In this document: positions 11,575 to 25,003 of the stretch, one piece after another
Layout of the letters: the number at the start of each line of letters is the position of its first letter
How positions within the stretch are numbered: position 1 is the first letter of the stretch
Assembly (NCBI GenBank): GCA_934045905.1
Contig: OW203768.1
Location: forward strand, 13,606,316-13,670,315
Direction of reading: 5' to 3'
Length of the DNA: 64,000 nucleotides
DNA from: Leuctra nigra
Taxonomy: Eukaryota; Arthropoda; Insecta; Plecoptera; Leuctridae
Notes under the pieces: generated by a model
What the model saw: the letters and a program-made list of their open reading frames with translations, nothing else
Told to the model about the DNA's origin: nothing
Database searches by the model: none
Program-made: the position numbers and the translations under genes

Positions 11575-13360
11575 AATTAAACATCATTATTTATCCATTG
11601 CATTAGCATGGTTTCAGAATATTGCCAAGTTAAAAACTACAAAAATAATAATAAAAAAGTTTTAACTATCAAAAGTTTAACAAAACAATAATTACAGAAC
11701 GAAATAACATTAATCTCAAAAACATGACACAAAGAAAATTGAAATTCGAAAGCTATTTTTAACTTAATTGATCCTGAATTCGTCCTTTGAAATGGTTAGT
11801 GGGCTGTACTTATATGATCAAAACTGTTTTTTGAAAACTTAATTTGACTTTTTTATTGTATTGTTCAATTACTTCAGCAATCTTTGATAATTGTCCAGAA
11901 TATCTGAACATTAGAGAGCTTTCATGAGTAATGCAGTTAAATTTAAATTACTTTTTCAAAATCCTATCAAACTTTTTAAACTCTTTTACAAATAGCACAT
12001 TCGAGAATAAGGAAATAATAAATGAAAACTAGAATAAATTGCTATGCTTAAAAATGAACTACAGTCAACTTAAATACAGTAATGTTAATTAGTAATTACA
12101 TTCCTGAAAATAATGAGAATAATAAGAGTAAAGTTCATTCAAGCTAATCATTGCCCAATAATAATAATTATTTAATGGATTATTTGGAATATTGCCAGTG
12201 ATTCTCTTCAAAAGCTCTTAGCGATTTCTCGATGAAAACATTCAAAAAAAAAATTATTAATTTGGCTTTGACTTTTATCTCACTTTCCGTCTTTCGAAAA
12301 GATGGATAAACATGATGATGATGTTGATGAACATGAAAAAGTGTCGATTGGGGTGCTACAATTGACGTTTTCATTTAAGAAATCTCATAAATTTTACCAA
12401 AATAATTATTTTAGTTAACTTCACAACACAATATTCTAACAGGTATCAACAAATTACCGTATGATTTTACTCTACCTCCTCCCACCAGATCCTTCGTTAA
12501 AATGTTGATTCATTCTCATATTAATGACGTAAAAGGAACCCTTTGATTTTCCACGAATAAAACTTTTAGTTAAAGAACAAATCTAACTAAAGTCATTTTT
12601 GAGATTTAAGAAAATATTTTGTTTTTGTTTTCGTTATTGTTTTGACTTGATACCTAGTTAGCTTCCATCTGCCTCTTTCAGTCCGAAATGGATTTACAAA
12701 AAGATTTTAAAGTCTCCAGGGGGTGGGAGAAAGTCTGTAACAAGCTATTTTCAACCCTTTTTCATCACTCAAAATCCTCAACTCTTCTGTGGCTCCAAGC
12801 GACATTAAAGGGCAGTTGAAACACTGGTCGCGAAAGTTCCCGCTTGGTGGCGTCGGAATTGGTTTGTGGATTGGTTTATGATCTATTCTAGGCTGTCTCT
12901 ATTATGGCCCAAGAGTCGTAAGTTCTATTTTAGAATTGGTCTCGTATATTTGTACTACTTTTATTGGATCTTCCCAATTAAATGTTAAATTGTGCTTTAA
13001 AGATGACAAAAAACAAACGAATTTGATCACACGCTTTGATTTGACAGTCAATATATTTGAATTTCATCTAAAATATGAACTGTTGCCATAGCTTAGGTTT
13101 CAATTTTTAGAATTGAACAATCATTCTAAGTATGTCAAATACAATAATCAATCTAGGTGTATCAGCTAATTCGATATCATTCTGTCAAAATATGGATCAT
13201 TTGTTTTCTCTAAATGTTATGATCTCAGTCATATCACCAAATGATACAGTTTAAATTTCAAACTTCTATTATTTTACAGACCGGATGTAAAATTAACACA
13301 TGATTTGATTCAACTTAAAGCTCAAAACAATCCATCCCACACAAGCTATAAACTTTCAAA
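11575..13360. other. AT-rich stretch without a supported gene
   Basis: No exon-like or RNA-like signal was seen. A frame at 12180-12374 is short and AT-biased. Confidence 0.5.
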
Positions 13361-13369
13361 GTCCATATG

Positions 13370-13545
13370 ACGTCCATTTAATTCCGGACGTCACAAAGCA
13401 GCCCGCTCATATGCAACAGTTGTACTTTTCAGAGACAACTATGTGTTTATTTTCAACTGTCGTGAATGATATAAATTCCTGAGCGAGTGGCGGTGGAAGT
13501 CCTGCGTCATAATGTGCAAAGTGGAAGAAGTTATTACTTGTCTGT
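13370..13545 (+). promoter_or_regulatory. Speculative promoter and non-coding first exon
   Basis: TGACGTCC and GGACGTCAC (CRE-like) lie near 13370-13392. A TATA-like GATATAAATT is at 13468-13477, and a good donor TCT|GTGAGTGG at 13544. These would suit a first exon for a + strand gene such as NPF, 11 kb downstream, but nothing links them directly. Confidence 0.18.
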
Positions 13546-13717
13546 GAGTGGGTTGTTCATTTCATAGCGTTCCGAGTATGTGTAGATAAAATGTTAGTTG
13601 AAGTGTTGGTTTTATAGTCGCTTGTCTAATATATCTTTTCATTCGATAGTTTGAACTTGAGTGGGGGAAATAACGCCAGGTGTTTACTAGGTTATTTCTT
13701 GCTCCAGATATGGGGCC

Positions 13718-13833
13718 CTATTCTATAACTGTAAATTTCCGATTATGTCGGAATCCGATTCACGGCTATATGGATTAACATAGTACCGAATCGGATTCCA
13801 GCAGAATCGGGAATATTAAAGTTATAGAATAGG
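13718..13833. repeat. Short TIR element (CCTATTCTATAAC ends)
   Basis: CCTATTCTATAACT and AGTTATAGAATAGG form the ends. The interior with GGAATCCGATT / AATCGGATTCC is also palindromic. A relative lies at 31265-31392. Confidence 0.65.
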
Positions 13834-13839
13834 ACTCGA

Positions 13840-16800
13840 TGATTTGAATCGATTCTCAAGATAAAGTCATAATTTATATTCATTTCAAATATTGAACAGG
13901 ACAGCTAAGTTAAATTAGTAATTGAATAACAAAAATTGAATAATATTAGAAGTTAAAACAGAATTACATTTTGAATAATTTCAGTTGAAACTTTTTGTAA
14001 TTTTATTGTTGGGTATGTAGTACCTATTTGTTTCTTATTTGTTTAGCATTTATAAAATTGTAAACATCAGATACCTAATTTAATCTCGTAAATTAACCAA
14101 TATTTGTAATGAAAGTTAGCCAATGAAGGAAGACATAATTGAAATGTTATTTTATCGAAGGAAAGTAAACAACGTTTTTTTTATTAATTCCAAATTTTGA
14201 GATAGTATAAATTTTGTCAGCAAATTTATTGAAGCAAATTTTTATCAGAATTTTATTATCTGTCGATTTTGATTATTTCAAAACTTTACTTCGATATTAA
14301 TATTATAGATTTCACTGGTGTAAGTAGAATGTGGGTCATCCTGGCCCAAATTAATAGTTTCAGTGGAATGTAAGTAATACCGGCACAAATAACACATCGA
14401 ATTGACCGACTTGTCTGGTATTATTCTTGTTCCACGCCAACAATTCTAGACTGATTGAAACATAAGTTAGATGAAATGAAAACATGGCACAAAGAACGGC
14501 ACCTCTACCACATATATACTCGAAGTGAAGGAAAATCAACTCAGGCGAGCAATTTCCCAGGAGGAAAACACATTTTCCGATTCGCCCAGAGCTTTTTGTT
14601 TCTTCTTCCATGCACAGACTTGATCAGATTCTACTTGGTACAAAATTCACATTCACATTCTTCACTCGTAAAATATCATTACATTACAATGCAGCGTTCC
14701 ATACAAATTTAATTTCAATATGTGCTGTTACTCTAAAATTACTTTTATCATGTTGCAGTAAATAAAAAATGGTGGAGTCCGTAGTTTTTAACGAAGTCTC
14801 AAATGAAGTCGAATGTTTATTATAAAAAGAGAATTGAAATAAAATATATATCTTTGTTGTGTTGGCAAAATTATATTTTATTCTTTAATTTTCCGTAAGA
14901 CTAGAATGTACATTTAATTTAAACATTGCGTTATTTGGCAGAAAACTATTATTACAGTTGTTGTGACTTCTTTCAGTGAGTCTTTTTAATTGTTCAGCTT
15001 GGCTGTATCTAATTTAAAAGTTGTGTTTCATGTGTCATTCTTTTCTATTTTCTATTTTTACTAAAATTCCTAACATGGCCATTAGTGACAGTAATTGTGT
15101 GAACAGAGAAAAACTACTACAGTTTTTGACACATCTGGTGTAAAAGTAAAAGAACAAAGGCCAACTTCAACTGTGAATAATATTGGAAAATGTATAACAC
15201 TTTAATCAAATACCATTCATCACTCAGTCATAACAAGATCAATCTACTTGGATACTGACGTTAATCGATTTTAATTTCATAAAAGCCCATCGAATGCAGA
15301 TTGCAAATAATAAAACAGTTAAGAGAAGTGAATCCAATCACATCATCAAAACTATTCTAATTTGTAGCAAACGTTTGACCTCGTTTAATTTGACCAACGA
15401 ACCCGCCAAAAACTCTAACATGAACTGATTAGATAAAAACAATCCGATATCCTCCATTAACCCGATATGTTAAGCAATTTGATCACGCAACTTCATATCT
15501 AGTTTCCACAATCCTCATTATTACCGGATCATTCGTGACAACGACTGACCTTTTCATCTACAAGCTGCATTTTCCGATATTATCACAATTCAAGCGGCGT
15601 GATTTCATCGTAAATATCACAATCATGTTGATTGGACGAAATAGCGCACGTGACAATCGTCAAAACCTTTTCTCTCGCTCTCTTTGACTTTTTGTGTGTG
15701 ACTTTTTGATAAGGCGCTCGTTTAAAATATCTGAATGCCTGATGATTAGAGTATTTTATAGAGACACACGTATTTTAAAACGTTATTTTTTTTAGGAATT
15801 GGAGACCGTTTACTTTTCTGTGATCGCAAAACTTCTCATAACTGTCTGACGTTTTATACGTGACAAAAGTGTTGGATTCATTCCTTTAAAATGGATAGAG
15901 ATTTGCTGGTTTTCATCAAATGATGATTTGGCACGATTTGTTTTAGACTCTCTTGTTTCTGATTCATTGAATCTAGTGGAACTCGAGCACAATTCGTGAT
16001 GTTATCATAAATTTAAAAATATGCAGATGTGTTTTGAACTTTTATATATGTAAACCACCTGTTGTACGTCAACTAGTTTATACATCAAATTAATTGTTAT
16101 CGTTTAAAATTATAGAACAGTATTTGACTCAATTCTTTTATGAATTTAATGGAAGTAAAAATGTTAATATTGGTTAATATCCATATTTATCATTTCAATA
16201 ACAACATTAAAACACAAAAAGTATAATGTTACAAATAAAAATAAACAAAAACATTATGTTGTGATTATCCGCTTCAATTTCAAAGTTTTTAAGATTTTGT
16301 AAAACAATGTTTTTTGAAAGGCAATTTATTGCATATTGACAGATACGTTTTGAAATCTGCTTTGCATGTTTGACTGTACGTCGGCAAATACACCCACTTT
16401 ATAAGACTCCAAGGAACATCATAACTAAGATTGAAATTCAAATATTTTATTTCGCTTTTGTGCGAAACGTCATCGTCGGGCTGATCGCTTCCAACTACGA
16501 TTCACACCCCCAAGTGAATGCAAGGCAGAATGTGTAGGCGTGTGATGGAACGTATTCTTTCCGCTAAGTAGGTTTTAATGTCGGGATCTGGAGTATGTAG
16601 GGGTTGCGGCCATCCGGGATCATGTGTCGTAGGGGGGGGGGGGGGGGGGGTGTGAGAAGGAAGAGGTGCGGAGATGAGTGTCAAGTGAAGTAGGAGTTTT
16701 AATATTTGGATTTCTGAAGATAATTTTATTTTCGATCAGAGTTACGCAATGTATAGTAAATATTAGTTTTGCACAGACAAAGCGAGATGCGAGATGATAA

Positions 16801-16920
16801 AGTGAGAAATGTGGTGCTCTTTCTCCTTGGGGGAAGACGTCTGTACTCTTTTTCGATTTCTTTGCTTTGTTTGTCGATTGAAGGATTGAAACTAACATTT
16901 AGATGTTTTCAAATAGAGTA
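13840..16920. other. AT-rich stretch without a supported gene; poly-G run
   Basis: Only short frames are present. A G run lies at 16632-16650. The overlapping frames at 14360-14712 and 15810-15992 have no motif support. Confidence 0.5.
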
Positions 16921-16923
16921 ATA

Positions 16924-17290
16924 CAAGGAAAACGCTCTGTGTAACGCGTTGATAAGCGAGCTTTCGTATTGCATGCGAATTAATGTGGGCGTGAAATTTA
17001 CTGCACTACAGGCATTGAATATCGCGTTGACGAATCTAACGAAATGCGTGAAAGGAAAGTGATAAAATATATGAAATTTCTTTCAACAAATTGACAAATA
17101 TTTCAAAATAATCATAAAATATCTGTAAAATGGCAATAACTCATGAAATTCAATAACAAAATGTTATTACATTTTATTACATGGTATTACATGGTTATTA
17201 CATGGTAATAACAAAATGATAGACAAATTTTTGTCTATCAGTCAAACGGTTCCAAAGTTCAAACGGTTTCGTTCAACTTGTATTTTGTAT
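16924..17290 (+). repeat. Interspersed repeat R1 copy
   Basis: GGAAAACGCTCTGTGTAACG and CGTTGATAAGCGAGC open it, then GATAAAATATATGAAATTTC and GTCAAACGGTTCC, as in other R1 copies. Confidence 0.65.
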
Positions 17291-17833
17291 TCTATCCTTC
17301 ATCATTGCAATTTATGATAATCAATTATTGTATTTACTTAGTTGGTTTTGATAAGGCGTAAAACCTCTATCAATTTGGAGTAAAGAGGTTTGATGTGGCT
17401 GCATAAACGTCACTTCTTCAAATTCATCCCTCATTTCTCCAACCTCAATTGCCACCAAATGGGGTTGTTCACTGCCACTTGCTCTCACTCGCAGCGCTAG
17501 CGGCATTGGAGGTGTCTCACTCTGATTGGTTGGTCTCTGAATCCAAGATCTATGAATCAAACTCCCGCCAAGGTTTAAAAACCTTCCATTCCGCTAGATG
17601 CATTTTTATTGGCTCTCTCCTGGACGATTAGAACAGCAGCGCCATCTACAATAGTTTTGCGTGAACAACCCCATTGATCCAATTTTCCAATACTTTTCAC
17701 ACTCGTTGCGGATGCTCTCACTTCCTAATATTATATTTTCTGAATTACGAGGCAAATTACTCTCTTTATATAGAAATAAAGTGATTGCTATAAATCTGAA
17801 AGAACGTCTAAAGCGATATTTCCAATTTGACTT
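17291..17833. other. No supported gene
   Basis: Overlapping frames on both strands at 17321-17631 lack splice sites or family motifs. Confidence 0.4.
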
Positions 17834-17975
17834 AAGTCCATATTCCACTGTACAATTCAAATTGGACAATTTCAATCACATGCCAATTGGATTTCAGAGT
17901 TTCACTCAAAACAATATTCATTGGATAGAAATTCAAATTGTCAAATTTGAATTGTATAGTGGAATATGGACTTTA
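17834..17975. repeat. Short inverted-repeat element
   Basis: GTCCATATTCCACTGTACAA is mirrored by TTGTATAGTGGAATATGGAC, and CAATTTCAAT-type sequence continues inwards on both arms. Confidence 0.65.
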
Positions 17976-19973
17976 CGAAATCGTTGACATTTCTAAATGA
18001 TTAAAGTCTTTATTGAATGAAGAATCAACAAACAAGTCCCAAATTTCTCCAAACATTTCCTTGTTGTATACCCGTATCTGAAGAGAACAACCATATTTGT
18101 AATCATCCATAAAAATTTTGTATTAATTCTTGAATATTCATTTGTCTACGTTTCCTTTATAATGATGTTTTTATTTATACAAAAATATAACAATGATGAC
18201 GCAAAAATCGTTTTAAAATCAATGCGATGTACGATCACGATCACAATCAGAAATTCTTTACCTAACCTATTGAAACTGGGATCTGGTATTCAAGTACATT
18301 CTCCCTACATTTCAAGGATGTTTTCAGGATTATCTTCAATGTTCTGTTGTTATATTGAAAAGTATTGAAAACACTTAGAAAGTATTGGAAAATCACCTAT
18401 CTCTTTGCCTGAATTGAAATCCACCCCCCACCCCCTCCATGAAAGTCGCACAACCCCTTAAAACCAAGCAATTCAACCATTATTACAGCACAAAACGTTA
18501 CACTCAGCAAATTGAATATTTGAAAATATCTTTTGTACATCCTAAATAATATTTACAAAGCTGTCACCTGGAGATATCTCAAAAATCCCTCTTGTCTGTA
18601 TTAAATACATTGAAGTGTTTTATTTGTAGGCGGTAGAATAACAATGATAATAAATAAACCATTCAAAACATTATCTAATGGCTCTGCTCTTTAATAAATT
18701 TTTAAGTACAGTTTGATTTTGTTAGAAAGCAGAGCCACGGAGTTGATTTTTTAATTGTCTGGTGAGTTTATCGACTCCCACTTATATGTAATAAAATCCC
18801 CTTCCTTCGAGAGGTTAAAATATTCTCAATTTGACGTAATCTGTCACACCGCAAATTCTGTAAGTGTGAGGTTCGAAAGGAATTGGGATGAATTGACATG
18901 TGAAATGAACAGTCTGAACTGACCATTATGTTTGTTATAAATCGGATGAAAATCAACTAGCCAGTTTGTGTTTGGCATTGTGATTATAATGTATTGTATT
19001 CATCATTGAAGTGGGCTTTGTGTAAATGATAAGCTGTGGTAGCTTATTTTTGAAACATGATATTAAATGGTATTAGTGGAATAATGATTGACGGTTTTAG
19101 AATTGAACTCGTTTGTTGTTAAAATCAATATAATTGAAATCTGGGACATAAATAATATGTTACATGCTCTATTTATAATTCAAGTAATTGTGGGGGTATT
19201 GAGGCTAATTTTAATAAAGATTTTGCTTTATTCAAAATGTTGAAGAAAATACATAATGTATACATAATTTTATCATAGAAAAACCACAGAAAATTATTAA
19301 GGTTATCAGAAAAAATATAATATTACACAAAATAGTATATTTACTAATATCAAGTTGAAAATATTTCACTTTTCCCATATGAATTCTTCAAAAGATTTGA
19401 CAAAAATTTCCTGCTAACAAAAACCACACAGTAACGAAAATCCATATTTCATTTTCCCTTTTCAGTCCGACAATAAACATATGAAATCCCAAAACAATAA
19501 ATAACAGAGACGACTCATATTATAGAACACAAAAAAGCATCTCTTCGCAAAAATATTTCTTCAATACATAAGAAATATTACAGTTTATTCACTTCCTTGC
19601 TATAAAATTACCATACTCCTATAAAACCTGCAGCCTCTTTTACGATGTCTTCGGACTTATCATGTGATAGTAATGTGTTCAGTGCAGGGGAAGAGCGATC
19701 TTATCGTGTCGTGGTAATGGACAACACGGCAATAACACTTGTGTTCAGTGCAGGGGAAAAACGATCAAATGGCGCCAGCTGTTGATGCAGTGTGGGAGGT
19801 TAGACAAGGGTCACCGAACAAAACACAAGTTCAGAGCAGAAGAGTTTTATAAAGAGTTACGTACATGAGGAGAGGATTCTTTAACATGTAAATGGCCACT
19901 GCACTCCAAGGTAAACATTGGGGATAATATTTCCTAAATATCGTGATAACTTTTAAACCATTAATAATTTAAA
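17976..19973. other. AT-rich stretch without a supported gene
   Basis: No supported exon, RNA or repeat was seen. Confidence 0.5.
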
Positions 19974-20335
19974 GGGACTGGAACCCGAATATCGGTTCCG
20001 GTTCCGGTTCCATTTCGGTTCCAAAAGGGTTCCAATCGGATTCCATCAAATTCAGACAATAATTCAAATTATTTCTTTTAAATCGACTTTTGAGAACTCA
20101 CATGAACAGAAATTGTCTTACATTAATTTGACTTGGTGATAATTTATTGGAAAACCTGTAAATGGTAGGTAATAAATAATTTCATATTTGAAAGGCAATG
20201 AAGTAAAATTCAATTACGTTAATTATTTAAGGCACTCTTATGGAACCGTTATGTAACCCAAATAATGTTGATGAAGGAACCGGTTCCGGTTCCACATAAA
20301 AAATTAATATGGGTTCCGGTTCCGGTTCCAGTCTC
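19974..20335. mobile_element. MITE-like element with GACTGGAACC termini
   Basis: GGGACTGGAACCCGAA at the left and TTCCGGTTCCAGTCTC at the right are inverted. GGTTCCGGTTCC arrays lie inside both ends (about 19998-20025 and 20278-20328). No clear target duplication was found. Confidence 0.55.
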
Positions 20336-23300
20336 TTATTTGAATAATGCAGCTGACTCTCATATTTGGGAATAGGCCTTTCAACTAAGTTAATCCCAAA
20401 TATGATTGGTCCAATCTATTGTAAAACCCCAAGATGAACAAAAGTTTGTCATTATATACAGTCTAGCCAATGCCCCATTTATTAATTTATTTCACTTTGA
20501 TGTATTCGTTTGTTAATATTCCACTGTTTTAACATTTGATTGATTAATTTGTTAATTTGTGAGCTTACTCGCTTTTTATATTAGGTATACATTTTTATAA
20601 ATTAAACATTCACAAAAGGTACTAATGAAAGTCCATATTCACTAGGCAAATCATAAAAACATTGAAACAAACAAGAGTAACAATTTAAAACGTGTCACAT
20701 ATTAACATGTTCGTCTCTTATTAAGTTTTACACATTTACTTTTTAATTACAACGCACTGAAGAGATAATGTCAAGAGAATCTGCATAAATTGCATTTTTT
20801 GCGATATAAACGCATTTTAATTTCTCGTGTTTTCAAAAGATCACATTGATGTTCCGCAAAAGTGAATGGTTGAACTTATTCATGCTCTATGATATAAAGA
20901 TTGCATTTCAATTCTTTCGTTATACATAACGAAATCTGTAGAATAACTCGTCAATAAGCGAGCATGGGCAACGTACAAACTATAACATCATATTAAGAGA
21001 AAATTATGCCCCATTCCATAAATAATAATAAACGTCTTTATTTAGAGCGAAGTTAAGTCCAATTCCTTAAACCCCCTATTTCAATATATTAAACATGTAG
21101 GGCAATATGTACTTAAAAGAGAGATGATCCCATCAAATTGACATTAAAACGGTCGCTAAATAATTTATTAACGACGTGGCCTCTATAACACCTCCCTCCC
21201 ACCCCTTCTCAGTGCCGACACAAGGCAACCTACGGATCACAATCAAATCTACTATTCAATGCAGCGTATCTCTCGATGAACTTTGCAATAATGAAACGGA
21301 AGAGGATACCAGAACGTTCTCACTACAAATGTTCGAGGAATGCGACTGATGAAAATGTTATCTCCCACACTTCGTACCAGAATTCTCAGACTACCTCGGT
21401 TACCATGGCAACGATATATGAACATGGGTATACATGAAAGCAGGTACAGAAGTGTGAAAATAATGAAATTGTAGCGTGGAGTGTATAGAGATGCAGCTGT
21501 TGCAGTGTGCTCAATTAACGTTCAATCTACGGCAAGTACGTAGATGTGTTTTTTTTTATGGAGAGTTAATCTGTAATTGCGTTATTTGCGATAAACATTC
21601 GGTACAATACGGAACTAACTTTTAAACACTTTGTATTACAGATGAAACGAAGTAGCGGAAAATGGGAAATTGTTTCATGAACATTTCATTAAAATCCAGT
21701 TCGTCTTCCTATTGATGTATAGCCAGATCGGTACTTCAGTTTCACCGGGAAAAAAATGAATTGATTTACAGTTTATGCTTTATTATTTCCATGCATTTTG
21801 AAGGCTCGCTTGTCAACGCTACACTCAGCGTTTTCCTATTATAAAATATGATAACTATATTGAATTACTATCTGTATACCGCGGGACAAAAACTGAATTG
21901 TAAATTAAATACTACTAGTAATTACTTGTGATTACTAACTCTACTATTGTGGAACAAAATGTTTGTATTGTAATATGAACGAGATAAAAAAAATACCATA
22001 TTCTTATTTTTGGAAAACGGGTATTAAAATATTACTAGGTACGATTTATAACATGAGGTAGCAGCTGTATTTCTACAACCTCTTCTACAATACTTAGTTC
22101 ATTATTTAACTACAAATCTCGATGCAAAGAAATCGTGAAAATCTTCGATCAACGGAAGAGTTTTGTTTCAACATTTAATTAAAAGCTTTTGGAAATGCCA
22201 AATCTTAAAATTGATCTGTAACATTTACTGAAAACTTCTAAAATATTTAGTTTCTGAGAAATGTTAATACAAAGTCAAGCTACTATAGGTTCATGTCGTA
22301 GGAAGATTCCCAGATATGAATCTCAGAGATTAAATGAAATATCTTCTATTCATTTCATGGAAGCAACTGGAACACCATTCTATTGTCAACGAAGTTTCAA
22401 TATACATTTCATATTTCAATTCTACGAATATGTCGTAGATGTTCTTAGAAAAGATGCGAAATATTATTGAAGGCAAAACACATTTTCTTCCCTTGAAGGT
22501 CATTATGGTTATTGAAGGAAGCTGGAGGGTGGGGTTAATTTAAAAGACGAGGTATAAACAAACAATTACAAAACAGGTACGAATTTAAAATTGTGATATG
22601 ATAAAAGAAACACACTAGACTATTTATTTGTCCGCCCTCCAACGAATTTTATTGCTATGGAGCCTTGCCTATTTTAATAAATCATCACAATCAAAACGTA
22701 AGAATGTAGTATTTACATACTAACACATACATACTATTAACATACTTGAGAGCTTCTATCGATAAAGAAGTTAGTTTTAATAATTTCTATTCAACAGTAC
22801 TAACAAGTAAGTTTTTGTATTCAGACAGTTCTTTTTTTAATGCGGTTAAAAAACACTATTTTCAAACTCAAAAGGGTAAATTTACATTCAAAAATTATAT
22901 AATGAAATTTTATTTAAATGGACATTTTAGCGGAAAACAGTATTCCTGCCGAATGATACCATATTTTATTGTAACCATCCCGACATCATGGTTGGTTGAT
23001 AAAAAATACATCACTCAACAGGATTCCCTCCAAAATATCGTCATGTCCACTGTGTTTTACATAGGTTTACTTACCAACAAAATATGTTGTTAATTTAAAA
23101 TATAGTTTTAAATAAATTCATGCATATTCCCCAATGTTTAAAGCTATTTAAACATTGAAAACAAACGAGATACATGACATCTCAATAAGATGTATGGACA
23201 TTATGTTCCCTTCCAATCAGAAATAAAGTCTGGGTCCTCCAGCGAAATTCGGGTCCAAATTGCGGGGGAATTTTGAATTTCAGGCATGAATTTGGTGCAT

Positions 23301-23356
23301 TTCTCCGCAATTTTAACACTTTTTATGCTTATTTTTATCTTGACATATAAATGTAC
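20336..23356. other. AT-rich stretch without a supported gene; small R1 fragment
   Basis: A minus-strand R1 head lies at 21806-21842 (GGCTCGCTTGTCAACGCT, AGCGTTTTCCTA). The frames at 22261-22470 and 22746-23093 are AT-rich and have no recognisable domain. Confidence 0.5.
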
Positions 23357-24697
23357 TAGGAAAACGCTCAGTGTAACGCGTTGATGAGCGAGCACGGGTA
23401 CGTGCAAATTCTCGAACCGGAAATGCGTACACAACGCACAGAAAACATATACATCCATATGGAATTGATTATGATATCAACTTAAAAGTGTATGCTTTTC
23501 ATCATAACTTTAAAATAGCATCTAAGCACCTGGTTCATAAAGCAAATCAGAATCAATTTTCAATTGGCACTGGAAAACATTCATTTCGATACTTCATTAC
23601 TGACAGATATTAAAAATGTAAATAACTTCATACGTTCTTAACTGATTGGGATGAAATTTTGTAAAATAAGAGACAATATTGGTCTTAATGATCATGCAAA
23701 ATATGAGTTTGATCAGAATTATCGAAGACCGTTTTCATTTTTCAGCCTATCAGGAGATATTTATTTAAATTTTAACCAATGAATCTGAGTAACGCGTTGA
23801 TGAGCGAGCACGGATACGCGCAACACCTCGAACCGAAATTTTGTCTATCGAAAATGTCATTAAAAGCCAATAATTATAAAATTTCGCCACAGATTTGTAT
23901 AGAAATCTCAAAACATTCCTAAAATATTGGTCCAAATAACCATGCAAAGCTTTAAGTTGATCAATTGAACCTTTATGATTGAACTGTTCCGTGTTAATTT
24001 TCAAAAATCACAGGATCTCCTTCAAAAAATATACCTGAGACCACTCATATGATATAAGTGTGTCTACACAATATCAGATCGACTGTTGAACGGTCATTAT
24101 CAGTTTCATTTGCGTTTGAAAGTTTCTGCTCTAACTACCTTGCCTTGAACTGAAGAGTCGAAGTCGCCGTGAATTTGACAGCCAACACGCTAATAGTCCG
24201 TAAAATGTCAATAACGTTTGGATTTAAACACAGATTAGTATGAAAATTGTCAAAAATGCAGATAATGTTGGACCCAACCATCATGCGAAGTTATAAGTTG
24301 ATCGTTCAATCGGTTATAGTTTAAATTTCTAAAAACACAGGAAAGATGGTTTTAAATTTTAACCAATGGGAGGATTTGGCTGAAACTTTGTTTGATTGGG
24401 TACAATGTTGGGGGTAATGACTTGTCAAAATTTCAATTTGATCAAAACAACCAATCGAAAGTTAATTTTTTTTAAATTTGAACCAATCAATGGATTTCAA
24501 AAAAATTAGGGTCTGCAACAATCAGAAATGTTACGTACATGTGTGCAAAATTTCAGCTCGATCGAAGAAAAACTCTGACCTGTATATCGTCAGTAACAGA
24601 AAAAAAAAACAAAAAAAAAAAAAAAAAAAAAAAAAACAGAGGTCCGTGCCAAAAGAGCCAAATGGAGACGCTCGCTTCGCTCGCTCAATAAGAACAT
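23357..24697 (+). repeat. Interspersed repeat R1, longest copy
   Basis: It opens CTAGGAAAACGCTCAGTGTA and CGTTGATGAGCGAGCAC; a second head lies at 23790-23830. Internal blocks recur with GATCAATTGAACC-type and CCTGTATATCGTCAGTAACA sequence. An A-rich tract (24600-24637) is followed by the tail GCTCGCTTCGCTCGCTCAAT. No transposase frame is seen. The end lies about 95 bp before NPF exon 1. Confidence 0.7.
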
Positions 24698-24775
24698 AGG
24701 GAGGGGAATTGAATGAGAGGCGGAGGAGGTCCCCCCCCCTTCCTACGCGCCTGATGGCCAAACTGATTGAAACTT

Positions 24776-24790
24776 CCTATATGCTTTCAG
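24776..24790 (+). promoter_or_regulatory. Candidate splice acceptor in the NPF 5' UTR
   Basis: Branch-like ACTGAT is followed by a pyrimidine-biased tract and TTTCAG at 24785-24790, with the NPF ATG one base further on. This fits an intron in the 5' UTR, with the transcription start well upstream. The first exon is not identified with confidence. Confidence 0.5.
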
Positions 24791-24791
24791 T

Positions 24792-25003
24792 ATGCAGTGC
24801 CTGTGGAACGCGTTATTGCTGAGCGTCGTCTGTCTGATCGCCGTCTTGGTGTCTCCGGGAAGCTGTGATCCTTCCATCAGTGGCAGCGGCGAGGGCAACG
24901 TCATCGGTAGACCCAGCAGGCCCCAGGTGTTCGCGTCCCCAGAAGAGCTCAGGACGTATCTTGAGCAACTCAGCAACTACTTCGCGATCGCAGGGAGACC
25001 AAG
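24792..25003 (+). CDS. NPF: NPF coding exon 1: signal peptide and most of the mature peptide
   Basis: The ATG at 24792 is the first in frame and is followed at once by a hydrophobic signal sequence. The exon ends AG|GTCAGT at 25003/25004, a good donor. Reading past it gives stray residues and a stop at 25028, so the donor rather than the open frame marks the end. The exon is much richer in GC than its surroundings. A pyrimidine-biased tract ending in TTTCAG lies one base before the ATG, which suggests an upstream non-coding exon. Confidence 0.92.

Noticed and set aside
24600..24637. A-rich tract as a possible retroposon tail or polyadenylation site for an upstream gene
   Set aside because: It lies inside the R1 repeat, which continues after it to its conserved CGCTCGCT tail.
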